From Xanthostigma xanthostigma (Eukaryota; Arthropoda; Insecta; Raphidioptera; Raphidiidae): a stretch of DNA of 64,000 nucleotides. The notes under the pieces are model-generated. The model made no database searches, was not told the origin of the DNA, and worked only from the letters and a program-made list of their open reading frames with translations. The stretch is taken from NCBI GenBank assembly GCA_963575645.1, contig OY754475.1, positions 19,010,509 to 19,074,508 of the forward strand, given 5' to 3'. Position numbers and translations under genes: made by a program. This document shows, piece by piece, positions 34,290 to 46,314 of the stretch. The stretch's first letter is position 1. Every line of letters starts with the position of its first letter.

Positions 34290-35795
34290 CTAATCACCAG
34301 TATGTAAACGTTGGTGTCTTTTCAAGTCACTCTTCGAAGTAAAACACTTATTACAAACGTCACACTGATACGGTTTCTCACCAGTATGAAAGCGTTGGTG
34401 TATTCCCAAAGCGCCGTTTGTCGTAAAACACTTCTTACAAACGTCACACTGGTATGGCTTCTCACCAGTATGCACCCGTTCGTGTACTCTCAAATAGCTC
34501 AACTGGGCGAAACTCTTATTACAAATGTCACACTGATACGGCTTCTCACCAGTATGTACGCGTTGGTGTTTTTTCCAAGTTTCTGATAATCTGAAACACT
34601 GATTACAAACGTCACACTGATATGGCTTCTCACCGGTATGTAGAAGTTGATGTCTTCTCAAATGAACCAATTGATTGAATCTCTTGTTACAAACGTCACA
34701 TTTATAAGGCTTCTCACCAGTATGTATGCGCTGGTGAGTTTTGAAATTACTAAGGTCCTTGAAACTCTTATCGCAAACGTCACAGCGATGTAGCTTCTCC
34801 CCAGTATGGGAACGGCGATGTTTTCTCAACAAATCAGAATGGCTGAAACATTTATTACATTCAAAACACTGATACGACGCTCCCATTTTATCATTGGATT
34901 GTTCACATTCCGATTTTGTATTCTTTTGATGTAACGCTAAATCATTTGATACTTCTATATCGTTGTCGAGCGTATCATTGTCTTTTATCGGTTCAGATTT
35001 TACTATCAAGTTAGTATCAAAAGCCGAAACTTTGTCAGGACTATAAACATCACATTCCGTGTGTGATGTAGAATCTGAAGCAAAAACTTTATTTTCTTTA
35101 ATATCAATTTCGTGTTCTTCACAGTCGCTTTCGGAGTATTTAATCTTCACTTCTATCTCATTCTGAGTAGTAGCATTGGTTTCATTGCAAAGACCATCAT
35201 TATCTGGAAGAATCGTTGAATTTTCAAGTGTGCTTTGATCACCATCCTGCAATCGCTTCAAATAGACCTGCAGGGTTCTGTCAGATTTAAGCGCTTGCAT
35301 TTGAAATTTCTGCGTTTTGATGAGTTGCATGTAACAAGTCTCACATATATTTGTAGGCAATTTGATGTGTTTCTCTACCTATAAAGACACCGTTCTGTTA
35401 AAACGTTTATATAACTACTGGATTAGCATTTTATCGCGGTGTTCTCTGTGCTCTTCATGATTTAGCGTTTTTCCCATTTTAATAATACTGTCAGTTTCGG
35501 GGAAACACCTCAATAGCTTAGCGTGGGATATATTGTCTAAAGAATGCTATATGACCTACATGAGTAAATGAAAATGGATTTTAAATTGTTCTGAAAAAAC
35601 GCACAAGTGGGAAAAGCAGAAACTTCAGATGATTATCATGTTACTTACGTTAACGGAAGTACATTTTGTCACAGCAGCTGCGATTTGACTTTCGAGTTCC
35701 GATGAAAACGAGAACATATCAATTAGTGCCCCGTCGCCAGATAAACACAAACGACACACTCCACTAATAATTTTTTCATGTAATATATTTTCCAT
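34290..35795 (-). CDS. ZAD-C2H2 zinc-finger protein, gene 11 (7 fingers)
   Basis: Exon 1 is 35649-35795 (MENILHEK); the intron is 270 nt; exon 2 is 35378-34290 and starts VEKHIKLPTNICETCY, giving 411 residues. The linker matches gene 10. Seven fingers follow and the frame stops early at RLHTGD, in the middle of what would be a TGEKPY linker; genes 12 and 13 stop at the same place. Finger 1 reads CFEC. It is the close twin of gene 12, 3.57 kb away. Its upstream DNA has an F1 insertion that gene 12 lacks. Confidence 0.9.
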
Positions 35796-35964
35796 TTTGA
35801 ATTGATTTTAAATTTAATACCCTGAAATAGACAACGCTCGTTTAAAGCGCAGGGTTCCCAAAATGAATTATTTTTCTCACGGTAAACGCGATCCCAAAAG
35901 TCAGTAGAAATCAGGTGTGTGCGATTGTAACATTCATGGGCATTTAAAATGAAATTAAGAAAAT

Positions 35965-36637
35965 GGTTGTCTGTAAAGTAGGTTTACGGACGATAGTTTT
36001 ACGTGATAACGTATTCCGTAATACATAACCTAAACCTCCCAAAATTTGGTTTCAATCCGCTTATCCTTGGTGTCGGAATGATAAGAAATGTCAAAAGTGA
36101 CGTTTGCAACTTACAAAGTATTATGTTCTAATAATAATTAGTTATTCCAATACTTAACTTAGCAGGCTTTGCATTTCACAATATACTAATGTTAAAAAAT
36201 TGAATTAAACATTAGAAATGCAGCTGTTTTCATGTTAAGACAAGACATACGTTTGCTTCTAATTTCCATGTACGGCAAACAAAGACAACCGACCGCGTCG
36301 CGTCATGCATTACACAACATTGCATTTATACAGCTATTTTTCTATATAAATTTGTATAAAATATTTTTCTATATAAATTTGTATAAAAAAAACTGTTTAG
36401 GCAAATTCTGTTATACGAAATCTATGTAAAATGTTCTCCTCTTTCGTTTAAGACTGGTTTCAAACCGATCTGATTTAAATTGAGCGAGAAATTAGCAAAA
36501 AGCACGCACAGGGTCAGGCGGAACGTTACGCGTTAGAAACGTTAGGAACGTTACGTTACACTTTTTCGAACATGCAGCCGGTGTTTTATCAATTTATAAT
36601 ATTGGTAATTCATCAATTTATAAGACGTTATCACGTC
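35965..36637 (+). repeat. F1 repeat, copy 3
   Basis: Starts GGTTGTCTGTAAAGTAGG and ends AAGACGTTATCACGTCA, with extra internal sequence compared with the 260-bp copy at 58997. The matching position upstream of gene 10 (about 32420-32430) is uninterrupted (ATTAAAAAAATATATG), which gives the empty site and shows that this copy came after the duplication. Confidence 0.7.
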
Positions 36638-36879
36638 AAAAAATATATGTTAATAACAAAAATATTTAGCAATATTACTTTTTGCAGTAGGTATCGAAAT
36701 AAAAACGAAAATCAAATAAATATTAGCTCATTAATTATCATCATAATAAAATAATTTTCATATTAGCCATTGTCTGACCCAGAACCGTCATTGGTCAGTT
36801 CTTCGTCGCTTTATTTTTTCAGTACCTGGGTGATCGAGCTTTGCTCAGAAAGTTAAATAAAATACTGATATGCTCATTG

Positions 36880-37072
36880 TTTGTATAAAATTCTAAAACC
36901 TACTTACAATATTTAAGTATTTTCATACGTCAAAAAATTGATTTTTATAATGATAAAATTTGTAAGAAAACGATTTTTTCGAGAGATGAGACCTAGCTAA
37001 AGCTATTTTTTGTCCCCCAAAATCCCTTTTCAGTAAATTTCATCCAAATCGTTAGGGCCGTTTTCGAGAAAA
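36880..37072 (+). repeat. Repeat shared with 16125-16322
   Basis: About 195 bp, from TTCTAAAACCTACTTACAAT to CGTTAGGGCCGTTTTCGAG, nearly identical to the 16 kb copy. The closing phrase resembles the tail of insect non-LTR or Helitron-like elements. Non-coding. Confidence 0.55.
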
Positions 37073-37309
37073 TATTTAGGGACATAGGTAGGTACAAGAT
37101 TAGCTCGTTTAATAATATAGGGATAGGGATATATTTTCAACACCTAATCGCCGGAACAAACAAATGAAGTTAAAACGGGGAATTATTCAGCTTAATGCGG
37201 TTTTCAGCTTTCTGTTTTGGGTTTTTTAAATTTTATATAATTATTCTGTTCATAGGACGCTTAAAAATTATTTAATTTGATTTTCCTACGATCTGATTTT
37301 TTTGCACAA

Positions 37310-37700
37310 TATGAAAACGAATAAAGAGATCCAAATCTTCTTGGTTTCCGGACTTATATGCCGTGGTCCATTGGTATTTCTACTTGACGTTTCGTCTACA
37401 ACTGCGGTGGACATTACCAAAGGTGGTAGCGGACGAAGTGTCCTTCTAGGCTGCTTACAGGTAAGTGCCTTTGATAATGTCTACCGCAGATGTAGACGAA
37501 ACGTCCGGTAGAAATACCAATGGTCCACGGCATACAGCCCGGAAACCTAGAAGATTAGGATCAACACTGGCCGTGAAAACCTACACACTTGGACGAATAA
37601 GGAGACTTTATATAATAATATTTAGAAGTGGAATGCATTTTCAATTTTTTATTAAATTTCAGACTGAAATCAGTACACATGTAGGCCAAACGTAAAATCA
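37310..37700. repeat. Fold-back repeat F4, copy 2
   Basis: Inverted arms around TGGTCCATTGGTATTTCTAC and GTAGAAATACCAATGGTCCA, with the inner inverted pair TTTCGTCTACAACTGCGGT and ACCGCAGATGTAGACGAAA. The centre is near 37440. It continues into ACGAATAAGGAGACTTTATA and ACATGTAGGCC, the shared downstream part that leads to gene 12. The short frames across it are not conserved genes. Confidence 0.65.
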
Positions 37701-37858
37701 GTAGATCTTCTGATTTTCCAGTAGATTAGTGCTCAGTTGCAGAAAGCATTGTCAGAAAATCTGATTCGACAATGACCTTTTAGATATTATGTGAACAATA
37801 TAGGATTTATAAAGCCCATTTATTGTCGTTTTTATGTCCTTCAAAACTGCTGATATCT

Positions 37859-39368
37859 CTAATCACCAGTATGTAAACGTTGGTGTCTTTTCAAGTCACT
37901 CTTCGAAGTAAAACACTTATTACAAACGTCACACTGATACGGTTTCTCACCAGTATGAAAGCGTTGGTGTATTCCCAAAGCGCCGTTTGTCGTAAAACAC
38001 TTATTACAAATGTCACATTTATATGGTTTCTCACCAGTATGCACCCGTTCGTGCACTCTCAAATAGCTCAACTGGGCGAAACTCTTATTACAAATGTCAC
38101 ACTGATACGGCTTCTCACCAGTATGTACGCGTTGGTGTTTTTTCCAAGTTTCTGATAATCTGAAACACTGATTACAAACGTCACACTGATATGGCTTCTC
38201 ACCGGTATGTAGAAGTTGATGTCTTCTCAAATGAACCAATTGATTGAATCTCTTGTTACAAACGTCACATTTATAAGGCTTCTCACCAGTATGTATGCGC
38301 TGGTGAGTTTTGAAATTACTAAGGTCCTTGAAACTCTTATCGCAAACGTCACAGCGATGTAGCTTCTCGCCAGTATGGGAACGGCGATGTTTTCTCAACA
38401 AATCAGAATGGCTGAAACATTTATTACATTGGTCACACTGATACGACGCAATCATTTTATCATTGGATTGTTCACATTCCGATTTTGTATTCTTTTGATG
38501 TAACGCTAAATCATTTGATACTTCTATATCGTTGTCGAGCGTATCATTGTCTTTTATCGGTTCAGATTTTACTATCAAGTTAGTATCAAAAGCCGAGAAT
38601 TTGCCTGGACTATAAACATCACAATCCGTGTGTGGTGTAGAATCTGAAGCAAAAACTTTATTTTCTTTAATATCAATTTCGTGTTCTTCACAGTCGCTTT
38701 CCGAGTATTTAATCTTCACTTCTATCTCATTCTGAGTAGTAGCATTGGTTTCATTGCAAAGACCATCATTATCTGGAAGAATCGTTGAATTTTCAAGTGT
38801 GCTTTGATCACCATCCTGCAATCGCTTCAAATAGACCTGCAGGGTTCTGTCAGATTTAAGCGCTTGCATTTGAAATTTCTGCGTTTTGACGAGTTGCATG
38901 TAACAAGTCTCACATATGGTTGTAGGCAATTTGATATGTTTCTCTACCTATAAAGACACCGTTCTGTTAAAACGTTTATATAACTACTAGATTAGCATTT
39001 TATCGCGGTGTTCTCTGTGCTCTTCATGATTTAGCATTTTTCCCATTTTAATAATACTGTCAGTTTCGGGAAAACACCTCAAAAGCTTAGCGTGGGATAC
39101 CTATATTGTCTAAAGAATGCTATATGACCTATATGAGTTAATGAAAATGGATTTTAAATTGTTCTGAAAAAACGCACAAGTGGGAAAAGCAGAAACTTCA
39201 GATGATTATTTTGTTACTTACGTTAACGGAAGTACATTTTGTGACAGCAGCTGCGATTTGACTTTCGAGTTCCGATGAAAACGAGAACATATCAATTAGT
39301 GCCCCGTCGCCAGATAAACACAAACGACACACTCCACTAATAATTTTTTCATTTAATATATTTTCCAT
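37859..39368 (-). CDS. ZAD-C2H2 zinc-finger protein, gene 12 (7 fingers)
   Basis: Exon 1 is 39222-39368 (MENILNEK, where neighbours have LHEK); the intron is 274 nt; exon 2 is 38947-37859 and starts VEKHIKLPTTICETCY, giving 411 residues. Nearly the whole protein equals gene 11; differences include CDQC for CFEC in finger 1 and CDICNKCF for CDVCKKCF in finger 6. It stops at RLHTGD. A very recent duplicate of gene 11, or one homogenised by conversion. The 5' flank is class II. Confidence 0.9.
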
Positions 39369-39594
39369 TTTGAATTGATTTTAAATTCAACACCCTGAAA
39401 TAGACAACGCAGGGTTCCCAAAATTAATTATTTTTCTCACGGTAAACGCGATCGCAAGTCAGTAGAAATCACGTGTGTGCGATTTTCAGCTTTCTGTTTT
39501 GGTTTTTTTAAATTTTATATAATTATTCTGTTCATAGGAAGCTTAAAAATTATTTAATTTGATTATTTTCCTACGATCTGATTTTTTTTGCTCA

Positions 39595-39985
39595 ATATGG
39601 AAACGAATAAGGAGATCCAAATCTTCTTGGTTTCCGGGCTTATATGCCGTGGTCCATTGGTATTTCTACTTGACGTTTCGTCTACAACTGCGGTGGACAT
39701 TACCAAAGGTGGTAGCGGGCGAAGTGTCCTTCTAGGCTGTTCACAGGTAAGTGCCTTTGATAATGTCTACCGCAGATGTAGACGAAACGTCCGGTAGAAA
39801 TACCAATGGTCCACGGCATACAGCCCGGAAACCTAGAAGATTAGGATCAACACTGGCCGTGAAAACCTACACACTTGGACGAATAAGGAGACTTTATATA
39901 ATAATATTTAGAAGTGGAATACATTTTCAATTTTTTATTAAATTTCAGACTGAAATCAGTACACATGTAGGCCAAACGTAAAATC
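39595..39985. repeat. Fold-back repeat F4, copy 3
   Basis: Third copy of the repeat, almost identical to 37310-37700, in the same position relative to gene 13 as copy 2 is to gene 12. It lies between the class II flank of gene 12 and the 3' end of gene 13. Confidence 0.65.
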
Positions 39986-40144
39986 AGTAGATCTTCTGAT
40001 TTTACAGTAGATTAGTGCTCAGTTGCAGAAAGCATTGTCAGAAAATCCGATTCGACAATGAACTTTTAGATATTATGTGAACAACATAGGATTTATAAAC
40101 CCCATTTATTGTCGTTTTTATGTACTTCAAAACTGCTGATATCT

Positions 40145-41798
40145 CTAATCACCAGTATGTAAACGTTGGTGTCTTTTCAAGTCACTCTTCGAAGTAAAAC
40201 ACTTATTACAAACGTCACATTGATACGGTTTCTCACCAGTATGTACGCGTTGGTGTTTTTTCAAATCACTGTTTGTCGTGAAACACTTCTTACAAACGTC
40301 ACACTGGTATGGCTTCTCACCAGTATGCATGCGCTGATGTACTCTCAAATGACCTATATCCCCAAAACACGTATTACAAACGTCGCATTTATACGGCTTC
40401 TCACCAGTATGAGAGCGTTGGTGTCTTCCCAAAGCACCGCTTGTCGTAAAACACTTATTACAAACGTCACATTGATACGGTTTCTCACCAGTATGAGAGC
40501 GCTGGTGTCTTCCCAAATCACTGGTTGTCGTGAAACACTTCTTACAAACGTCACACTGATACGGCTTCTCACCAGTATGTATGCGATGGTGTTGTTTCAA
40601 AGTCCCTGATAATCTGAAACACTGATTACAAACGTCACACTGGTATGGCTTTGCGCCAGTATGTATGCGTTCGTGAGTTTTCAAAATACCGATCTGAATG
40701 AAACTTTTATTACAAACGTCACAGCGATATAGCTTCTCCCCAGTATGGGAACGGTGGTGTTTCCTCAACATATCAGAATCGCTCAAACATTTATTACATT
40801 CGTCACACTGATACGACGCAATCATTTTATCATTGGATTGTTCACATTCCGATTTTGTATTCTTTTGATATAACGCGAAATCATTTGATACTTCTATATC
40901 GTTGTCGAGCGTATCATTGTCTTTTATTATCGGTTCAGATTTTACTATCAAGTTAGTATCAAAAGCCGAGACTTTGTCAGGACTATAAACATTACATTCC
41001 GCGTGTGATGTTGAATCTAATGCAAAAACTTTATCTTCTTTAATATCAATTTCGTGTTCTTCACAGTCGCTTTCGGAGTATTTAATCTTCACTTCTATTT
41101 TATTCTGATTAGTAGCATTGGTTTCAATGCATGGACCGTCGATATCTGGAATTATGCTTTGATCATCATCCTGCAATCGTTTCAAATAATCCTGCAGGGT
41201 TCTGTCAGATTTAAGCGCCTGCATTTGAAATTTTTGCGTTTTGACGAGTTGCGTGTAACAAAATTCACATATAGTTGTAGGCAATTTGATATGTTTCTCT
41301 ATCTACAATGAAAATCATCGAGTCAAAAATTTTATACAAAGCTCGTGATTATCTATTAGCAGTTAATTGCGGTGTTGGGTATGCTGTGTTACCATTTTTA
41401 AAAAGCCGATATAGAAATAAATTGTGATTGGTATATTATGATGTAACAAATATTCATATTCGCATTCTAAGCAGTTAGTTACTACTAATAATTACTAAGT
41501 TTTTCACGACAACACATACAAACGAAAAAAGTAGAATTTGCTATATAATATCGCAAGGGATGGATATCATCTAGTTTTTCTTTATCAATGATCACAAAAC
41601 AGACGTAAGTTCCTCATTACTTTCGAATGATTATATTTTTAGGTTACTTACGTAAATGGAAGTACATTTTGTGACAGCTTCTGCGATTAGACTTTCCAGT
41701 TCTGATGAAAACGAGAACATATCAATAAGTGTCCCATCGCCAGATAAACACAAACGGCACACTCCACTAAAAATATTTTTTTGTAATGAAATGTCCAT
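40145..41798 (-). CDS. ZAD-C2H2 zinc-finger protein, gene 13 (8 fingers)
   Basis: Exon 1 is 41652-41798 (MDISLQKNIFSG, the most diverged start of the set); the intron is 349 nt; exon 2 is 41302-40145 and starts IEKHIKLP, giving 434 residues. The linker lacks the STLENS stretch of gene 10 but keeps VKSEP. Eight fingers follow: fingers 1-3 follow gene 10, fingers 5-7 resemble gene 3, and finger 8 and the RLHTGD stop equal genes 11 and 12. The array looks patched from several neighbours. Its 5' flank matches neither class. Confidence 0.88.
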
Positions 41799-43270
41799 TT
41801 TGAACCAAAAACGTGGCCAAGACGATGCTATTCCTGAAACTATGACACTACGTGGCTACATCCAGTGTTGCAAGAACTTTTTTGTTTCGCGTACTAGATT
41901 AGGGTTGAAAAAAGTACTAGATAGACAGGTAAAATTTTAAAACGTCTGTAAACTAACTACAACTAACAATGTAGCTAAAAAATTTAGTCGGGTGTACAAT
42001 TGAAGAGCAAAAAAAAAAACAATAACCTTAAAAAAATTTGACGTGTGCTAGGCATTTTTTTAATTTGTTGTGCTGGCGAATCCTGGGGTGGTGGGTAATT
42101 TCCCTTTTTTCGTTTGTTGTGGTGGGTGTGTGGACATTGGATATTAAAAAGTACTAGATTTTTGCTTCAACGTTCTAGCGTACAGAAAATGACAAAAAAG
42201 TACTAGATCTAGTACAATTGTACTAGACTGGCAACATATCTCATAAGTGATGTTACTCGCGAAAACTTATTCTTGCGTCGTCAAAAGATTCGGATGCGAC
42301 AAATTTCCGAAAACTTATTCCTGCATGGGAGTTAAGTATATCAACTAACTTTAACTTGGCGTAGTTATTTTTAGGATTAACATGAGTGAAAAGGATAGAG
42401 TATGATTGTGACCTATTTCTATGTATTCTTTTAAGGGAGCCTAATTATTAAAAATCCGATAGATCCAATATTTGTGATTTTTTAATTATACAGTGTGTTC
42501 ATTGAAAGTGGTGACAGGGAATATTTCGTGTATCCTACCAGGAAAAAATTTGAATAGTTACCGGACTTACCCTATGTCGGTATAGACGAATTGGGAATAA
42601 TAAATTATTATTATTATTATTTGTTCAACATGAGATTTACTATCGGAAACTGCTGAGGTATATATTTTTGTACTTCAAACTGAACCGAAAGTGTACTTAT
42701 TTAAATAATATAAATTTGTACATTATTAAATTTATATATTTCCATTATAATATTAATTTGTACATTATTAAACTTATATATTTTTCCTTATAACTTGTCA
42801 GCTAAAGACAAATAACATATAGAAAACTGTAGATATATCTAGGATGGAATGATTATAACACACGCATGTGATAATATGTTAAAAACGTGCGCTCGCGAGT
42901 TTTAAGAGTCACACGAGTGGTATTATTCCGCACAAGATATATACTAAATTTTTTTCACGTACAAATTAAATAGCTGGTTTTCACTTTATGAGCATTTAAT
43001 TTTCAAAATTTTTGGCAGTTCACTATTTGAACCTAACCCACTTTTTAGGTTCAAATAATGCTGACAGGCGATTTTAGAACACGTTTTAGCTACTGCGTAT
43101 GCGGGTGACGGGTTTCGAAACCGTTTGCTGGCTGCTTGGAACGAACCTATTGACTACTAGCGGTCCGCTCTGGCTTCGCCCGAATTTGTAGATTGATACA
43201 GTTTTTTTCCGTCGTCTAACGTTGCAAAATTGGTCTCCACGAAAGGGGTTTTATTTTTACGCGATAATTA
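41799..43270. other. Intergenic, genes 13 and 14
   Basis: AT-rich. About 43165-43250 is an inverted copy of the dispersed repeat seen at 51310-51410 (minus strand GTGGAGACCAATTTTGCAACG and CAAATTCGGGCGAAGCC). 42660-42790 has two near repeats of TTTGTACATTATTAAA.TTATATATTT. No gene was seen. Confidence 0.4.
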
Positions 43271-43586
43271 TATATATAGAAAAGAAACGAAACGGTTGAT
43301 TTATGAGTCAAATTTGTTTATTGTAGGAAGACTACGTTTCGACACCTGTTTTGGTGTCTTCCTCAGGTCTTTAATTAATTGACATTAATTGACCATAACA
43401 TCACAAAATCTAATTCATACTTTATTCATAGGTAAAGTATGAATTAGATTTTGTGATGTTATGGTCAATTAATGTCAATTAATTAAAGACCTGAGGAAGA
43501 CACCAAAACAGGTGTCGAAACGTAGTCTTCCTACAATAAACAAATTTGACTCATAAATCAACCGTTTCGTTTCTTTTCTATATATA
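43271..43586. repeat. Perfect palindrome, 154-bp arms
   Basis: The left arm (43271-43424) is the exact reverse complement of the right arm (43433-43586); the loop is 8 nt (TTCATAGG). Each arm, read outward, contains CTGAGGA, a 6-bp stem GACACC/GGTGTC and CGAAACG, resembling a hammerhead core with one extra base. Such inverted units with this motif are typical of Penelope-like element ends in other animals, by memory. A perfect match over this length implies very recent origin, conversion or an assembly effect. Confidence 0.9.
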
Positions 43587-43718
43587 CAATTGAGTGATCA
43601 TGATTATTAATTATATATATAGCCTATGTCCAACCTGAAGGTCCATTCTAAATATTGGCGAAGAAAATTTTGAAATCGGTTGAGCATTTTATAGCGGGCA
43701 AAAAATATAAAATTAAAA

Positions 43719-45701
43719 CTAAACATTTGTTGAGTGTTTTGGCTTATGATTGCTCAAACCGCTTAACCGGGCGAAACACTTATTACAAACGTCACACTTG
43801 TATGGTTTTTCACCTGTATGTACACGTTGGTGGTTTCTCAAATGATCTAATCTACTGAAATTCTTCATACAGACGTCACAATGATACGGTTTCTCACCGG
43901 TATGTAAACGCTGGTGAATTCTCAAGTCACCCATTAATTTGAAATGCTTATTACAAACGTCACACCGATACGGCTTCTCACCAGTATGTACGCGTTGGTG
44001 TCGTCTCAAAGTACCTGATTCGCTGAAACACTTATTGCAAACGTCACACTGATATGGTTTTTCACCGGTATGTGAACGTTGGTGTGCTTTCAAATAACTT
44101 TTTTCCCTGAAATTCTTCATACAAACGTCACACTGGTATGGTTTCTCACCAGTATGGGAGCGTTGGTGTGTTTTCAAATTATTTACATTGCTGAATTTCT
44201 TATTGCAAACGTCACACTGATATCTTTTCTCCTCAGTATGTAAACGTTGGTGTCTTTTCAAATCACCCTTCAATGTGAAACACTTATTACAAACGTCACA
44301 CTTAAATGGTTTCTCACCAGTATGAGAACGCTGGTGTGCCTTCAAGTTGCACAAATAGTCGAAACTTTTATTGCAAATGTCACATTGATACGGCTTCTCC
44401 TTAGTATGTAACAGTCGGTGCCTTGTCAAATGGCCCATTGACGTGAAACAACTATTACAAACGTCGCACTTATATGGCCTCTCGCCAGTATGTACGCGTT
44501 TATGAATTTTCAAATTATACGAAAATTTAAAAGAATGTTTACAAACGTCACACTGAAATGGCTTCTCACCGGTATGTACAAGCTTATGTTTTTCTAAATC
44601 GTTAAAATATTTTTTACAGACGTCGCACTGATATGAAGTCATTAATTTATCACTGGATAATTCGTTCTCTGATGTGATATTTTCCTGGCTTAGCGAGAAA
44701 TCATTTAAAATTTCGATGTCTTCCTTGTTATTTTCATCTGTTATAGGTTCAGCTTTTACAATCAAGTTCGGATTAAAAGTTGCTTCATCGCCAGAACAAT
44801 GAACATCCCATTTCGCGTGGGAAGTCGTTTCTAGAGGGTCAACTTTCCTTTCTATTTTATTTATTTCAAATTCTTCAGAGTCGCTTGGGAAACATTTAAC
44901 TTCAGGCTTCATTTCTTCACAGTACTCTACATCCTGATTACAATCGTTCCCGCCAATATTTGAAAGTAATTCTGAACTTCCAAGTATACTTTGTTTATCA
45001 TCATTTTGCAATCGTTGCAGATAAACCTGCAGGATTTTTTCAGATTTGTGAACCTGAATTTGGAAATGTTGTGTTCTGATCAGTTGCATATAGCACGACT
45101 CACATATAGTTGCAGGCAATTCGCTATGTTTCTCTACCTGTAGAAAAATAATTCCGTAATGAAATTATAGCTTACGTAATTTAGTGTGTTTGCTAATTTA
45201 AAATGCCAGTATAAAATAACTGATGTAATAACTCATTGAAAAAGCTTTAGCAGAATTATAAAGCTTTCAAAAAATTCAATTTAAATCGCTGGTACGTCGT
45301 TTATAGCTAACACTAACTCGACGATGTCCGAGTCTCCAGGATAGTGATATATAGTTAAAAGCATTCCTCAGTATAATACAGCCATGAAAATCGATTCGGT
45401 GGATTTTAAAGATTCCAGTGAAACATTGGCAAACAAAGGATGTCTATATTGGATATATTATTATATCTCATGTTTTTATTTTTATAAATGATCGCCAATT
45501 TGATCTCAGCATTGCAATCAACAAATTTTTATTAAATATTAAATAGCTTACGTGAACGGAAGTACATTTCGTGATCGCATCTGCGATTGGACTTTCCAGT
45601 TCTGACGAAAACGAGAACATATCAATTAATGCCCCGTCGTTAGATAAACACAAACGGCACATTCCACTAATAATTTTTTCATGTATCGATAGGTTGTCCA
45701 T
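43719..45701 (-). CDS. ZAD-C2H2 zinc-finger protein, gene 14 (11 fingers)
   Basis: Exon 1 is 45552-45701 ([18 protein letters not shown], donor GTAAGC); the intron is 414 nt (acceptor TCTACAG); exon 2 is 45137-43719 and starts [16 protein letters not shown], giving 522 residues. It opens the third sub-family, marked by HSELP. The linker has MKPE and VKAEP; the third site is lost (ITSE). Finger 1 is three residues short between its cysteines and histidines ([14 protein letters not shown]), so it may not fold. Ten regular fingers follow and the array ends HKPKHSTNV, a complete terminal finger. Confidence 0.9.
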
Positions 45702-45921
45702 TTTAAATTAACGCCTTAGACAGAGAAAAATTCATCCAAATACAATAATCACCGAAAAGGGATGGCGGGCTATAAATAATAAAAAATCGAGGTATACATG
45801 ACTTTTTTCTTATTGATAGACGGTTTTGACGTGAAAACGTCTAACTCGTTAAAAACAGTGATAGCGGAGCGAACTTTCTTGTGTTTCTAAATACCCTTAG
45901 ATTTCAATCGCTAATAACTGC

Positions 45922-46309
45922 GAGATTGCGCAATATCGTCAGTTGATCTCAAGTAGCGGTCGTTTCAACAAGTCGTCTCAAATACGCCTCATCTTGGGTG
46001 ACAAGAAAGCCGAAAGACAATTTATTGTTGAATTTATCGAGGTGTATCGTGGTCTTTCGGCTCTGTGGAATGTGAAGTCCAAAGACTATAGTAATCGTGA
46101 CAACATGATGATTGAAGTTCTAGTGTTTGCACAATGTGGCTGTACCGTCTGTGCTCGCAATTGAACAATATATAGCACAACCTTCAATATCGCCTCCATA
46201 GAGTACAATTTTTTCACAAACCAAATTATTGTACAATAATATTGACCGTCTAGGGGCCGCCGTCAAAATATTGTGCAACCCACAATAATATTGAGCGTCT
46301 ATGGGCCGC
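45922..46309. mobile_element. MADF-coding DNA element, left-truncated copy
   Basis: The right end ATTGAGCGTCTATGGGCCGC and TTAA flank match the element in the gene 16 intron. It carries the same MADF-like frame but the start codon is lost (TTGGGTGAC), and the frame reads [19 protein letters not shown]. The left inverted end is missing. Non-functional relic. Confidence 0.6.
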
Positions 46310-46314
46310 TTAAA

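Noticed and set aside
37302..37695. Short plus frames in the fold-back repeats near genes 11-13
   Set aside because: They track the repeat copies, include inverted arms and have no recognised domain.
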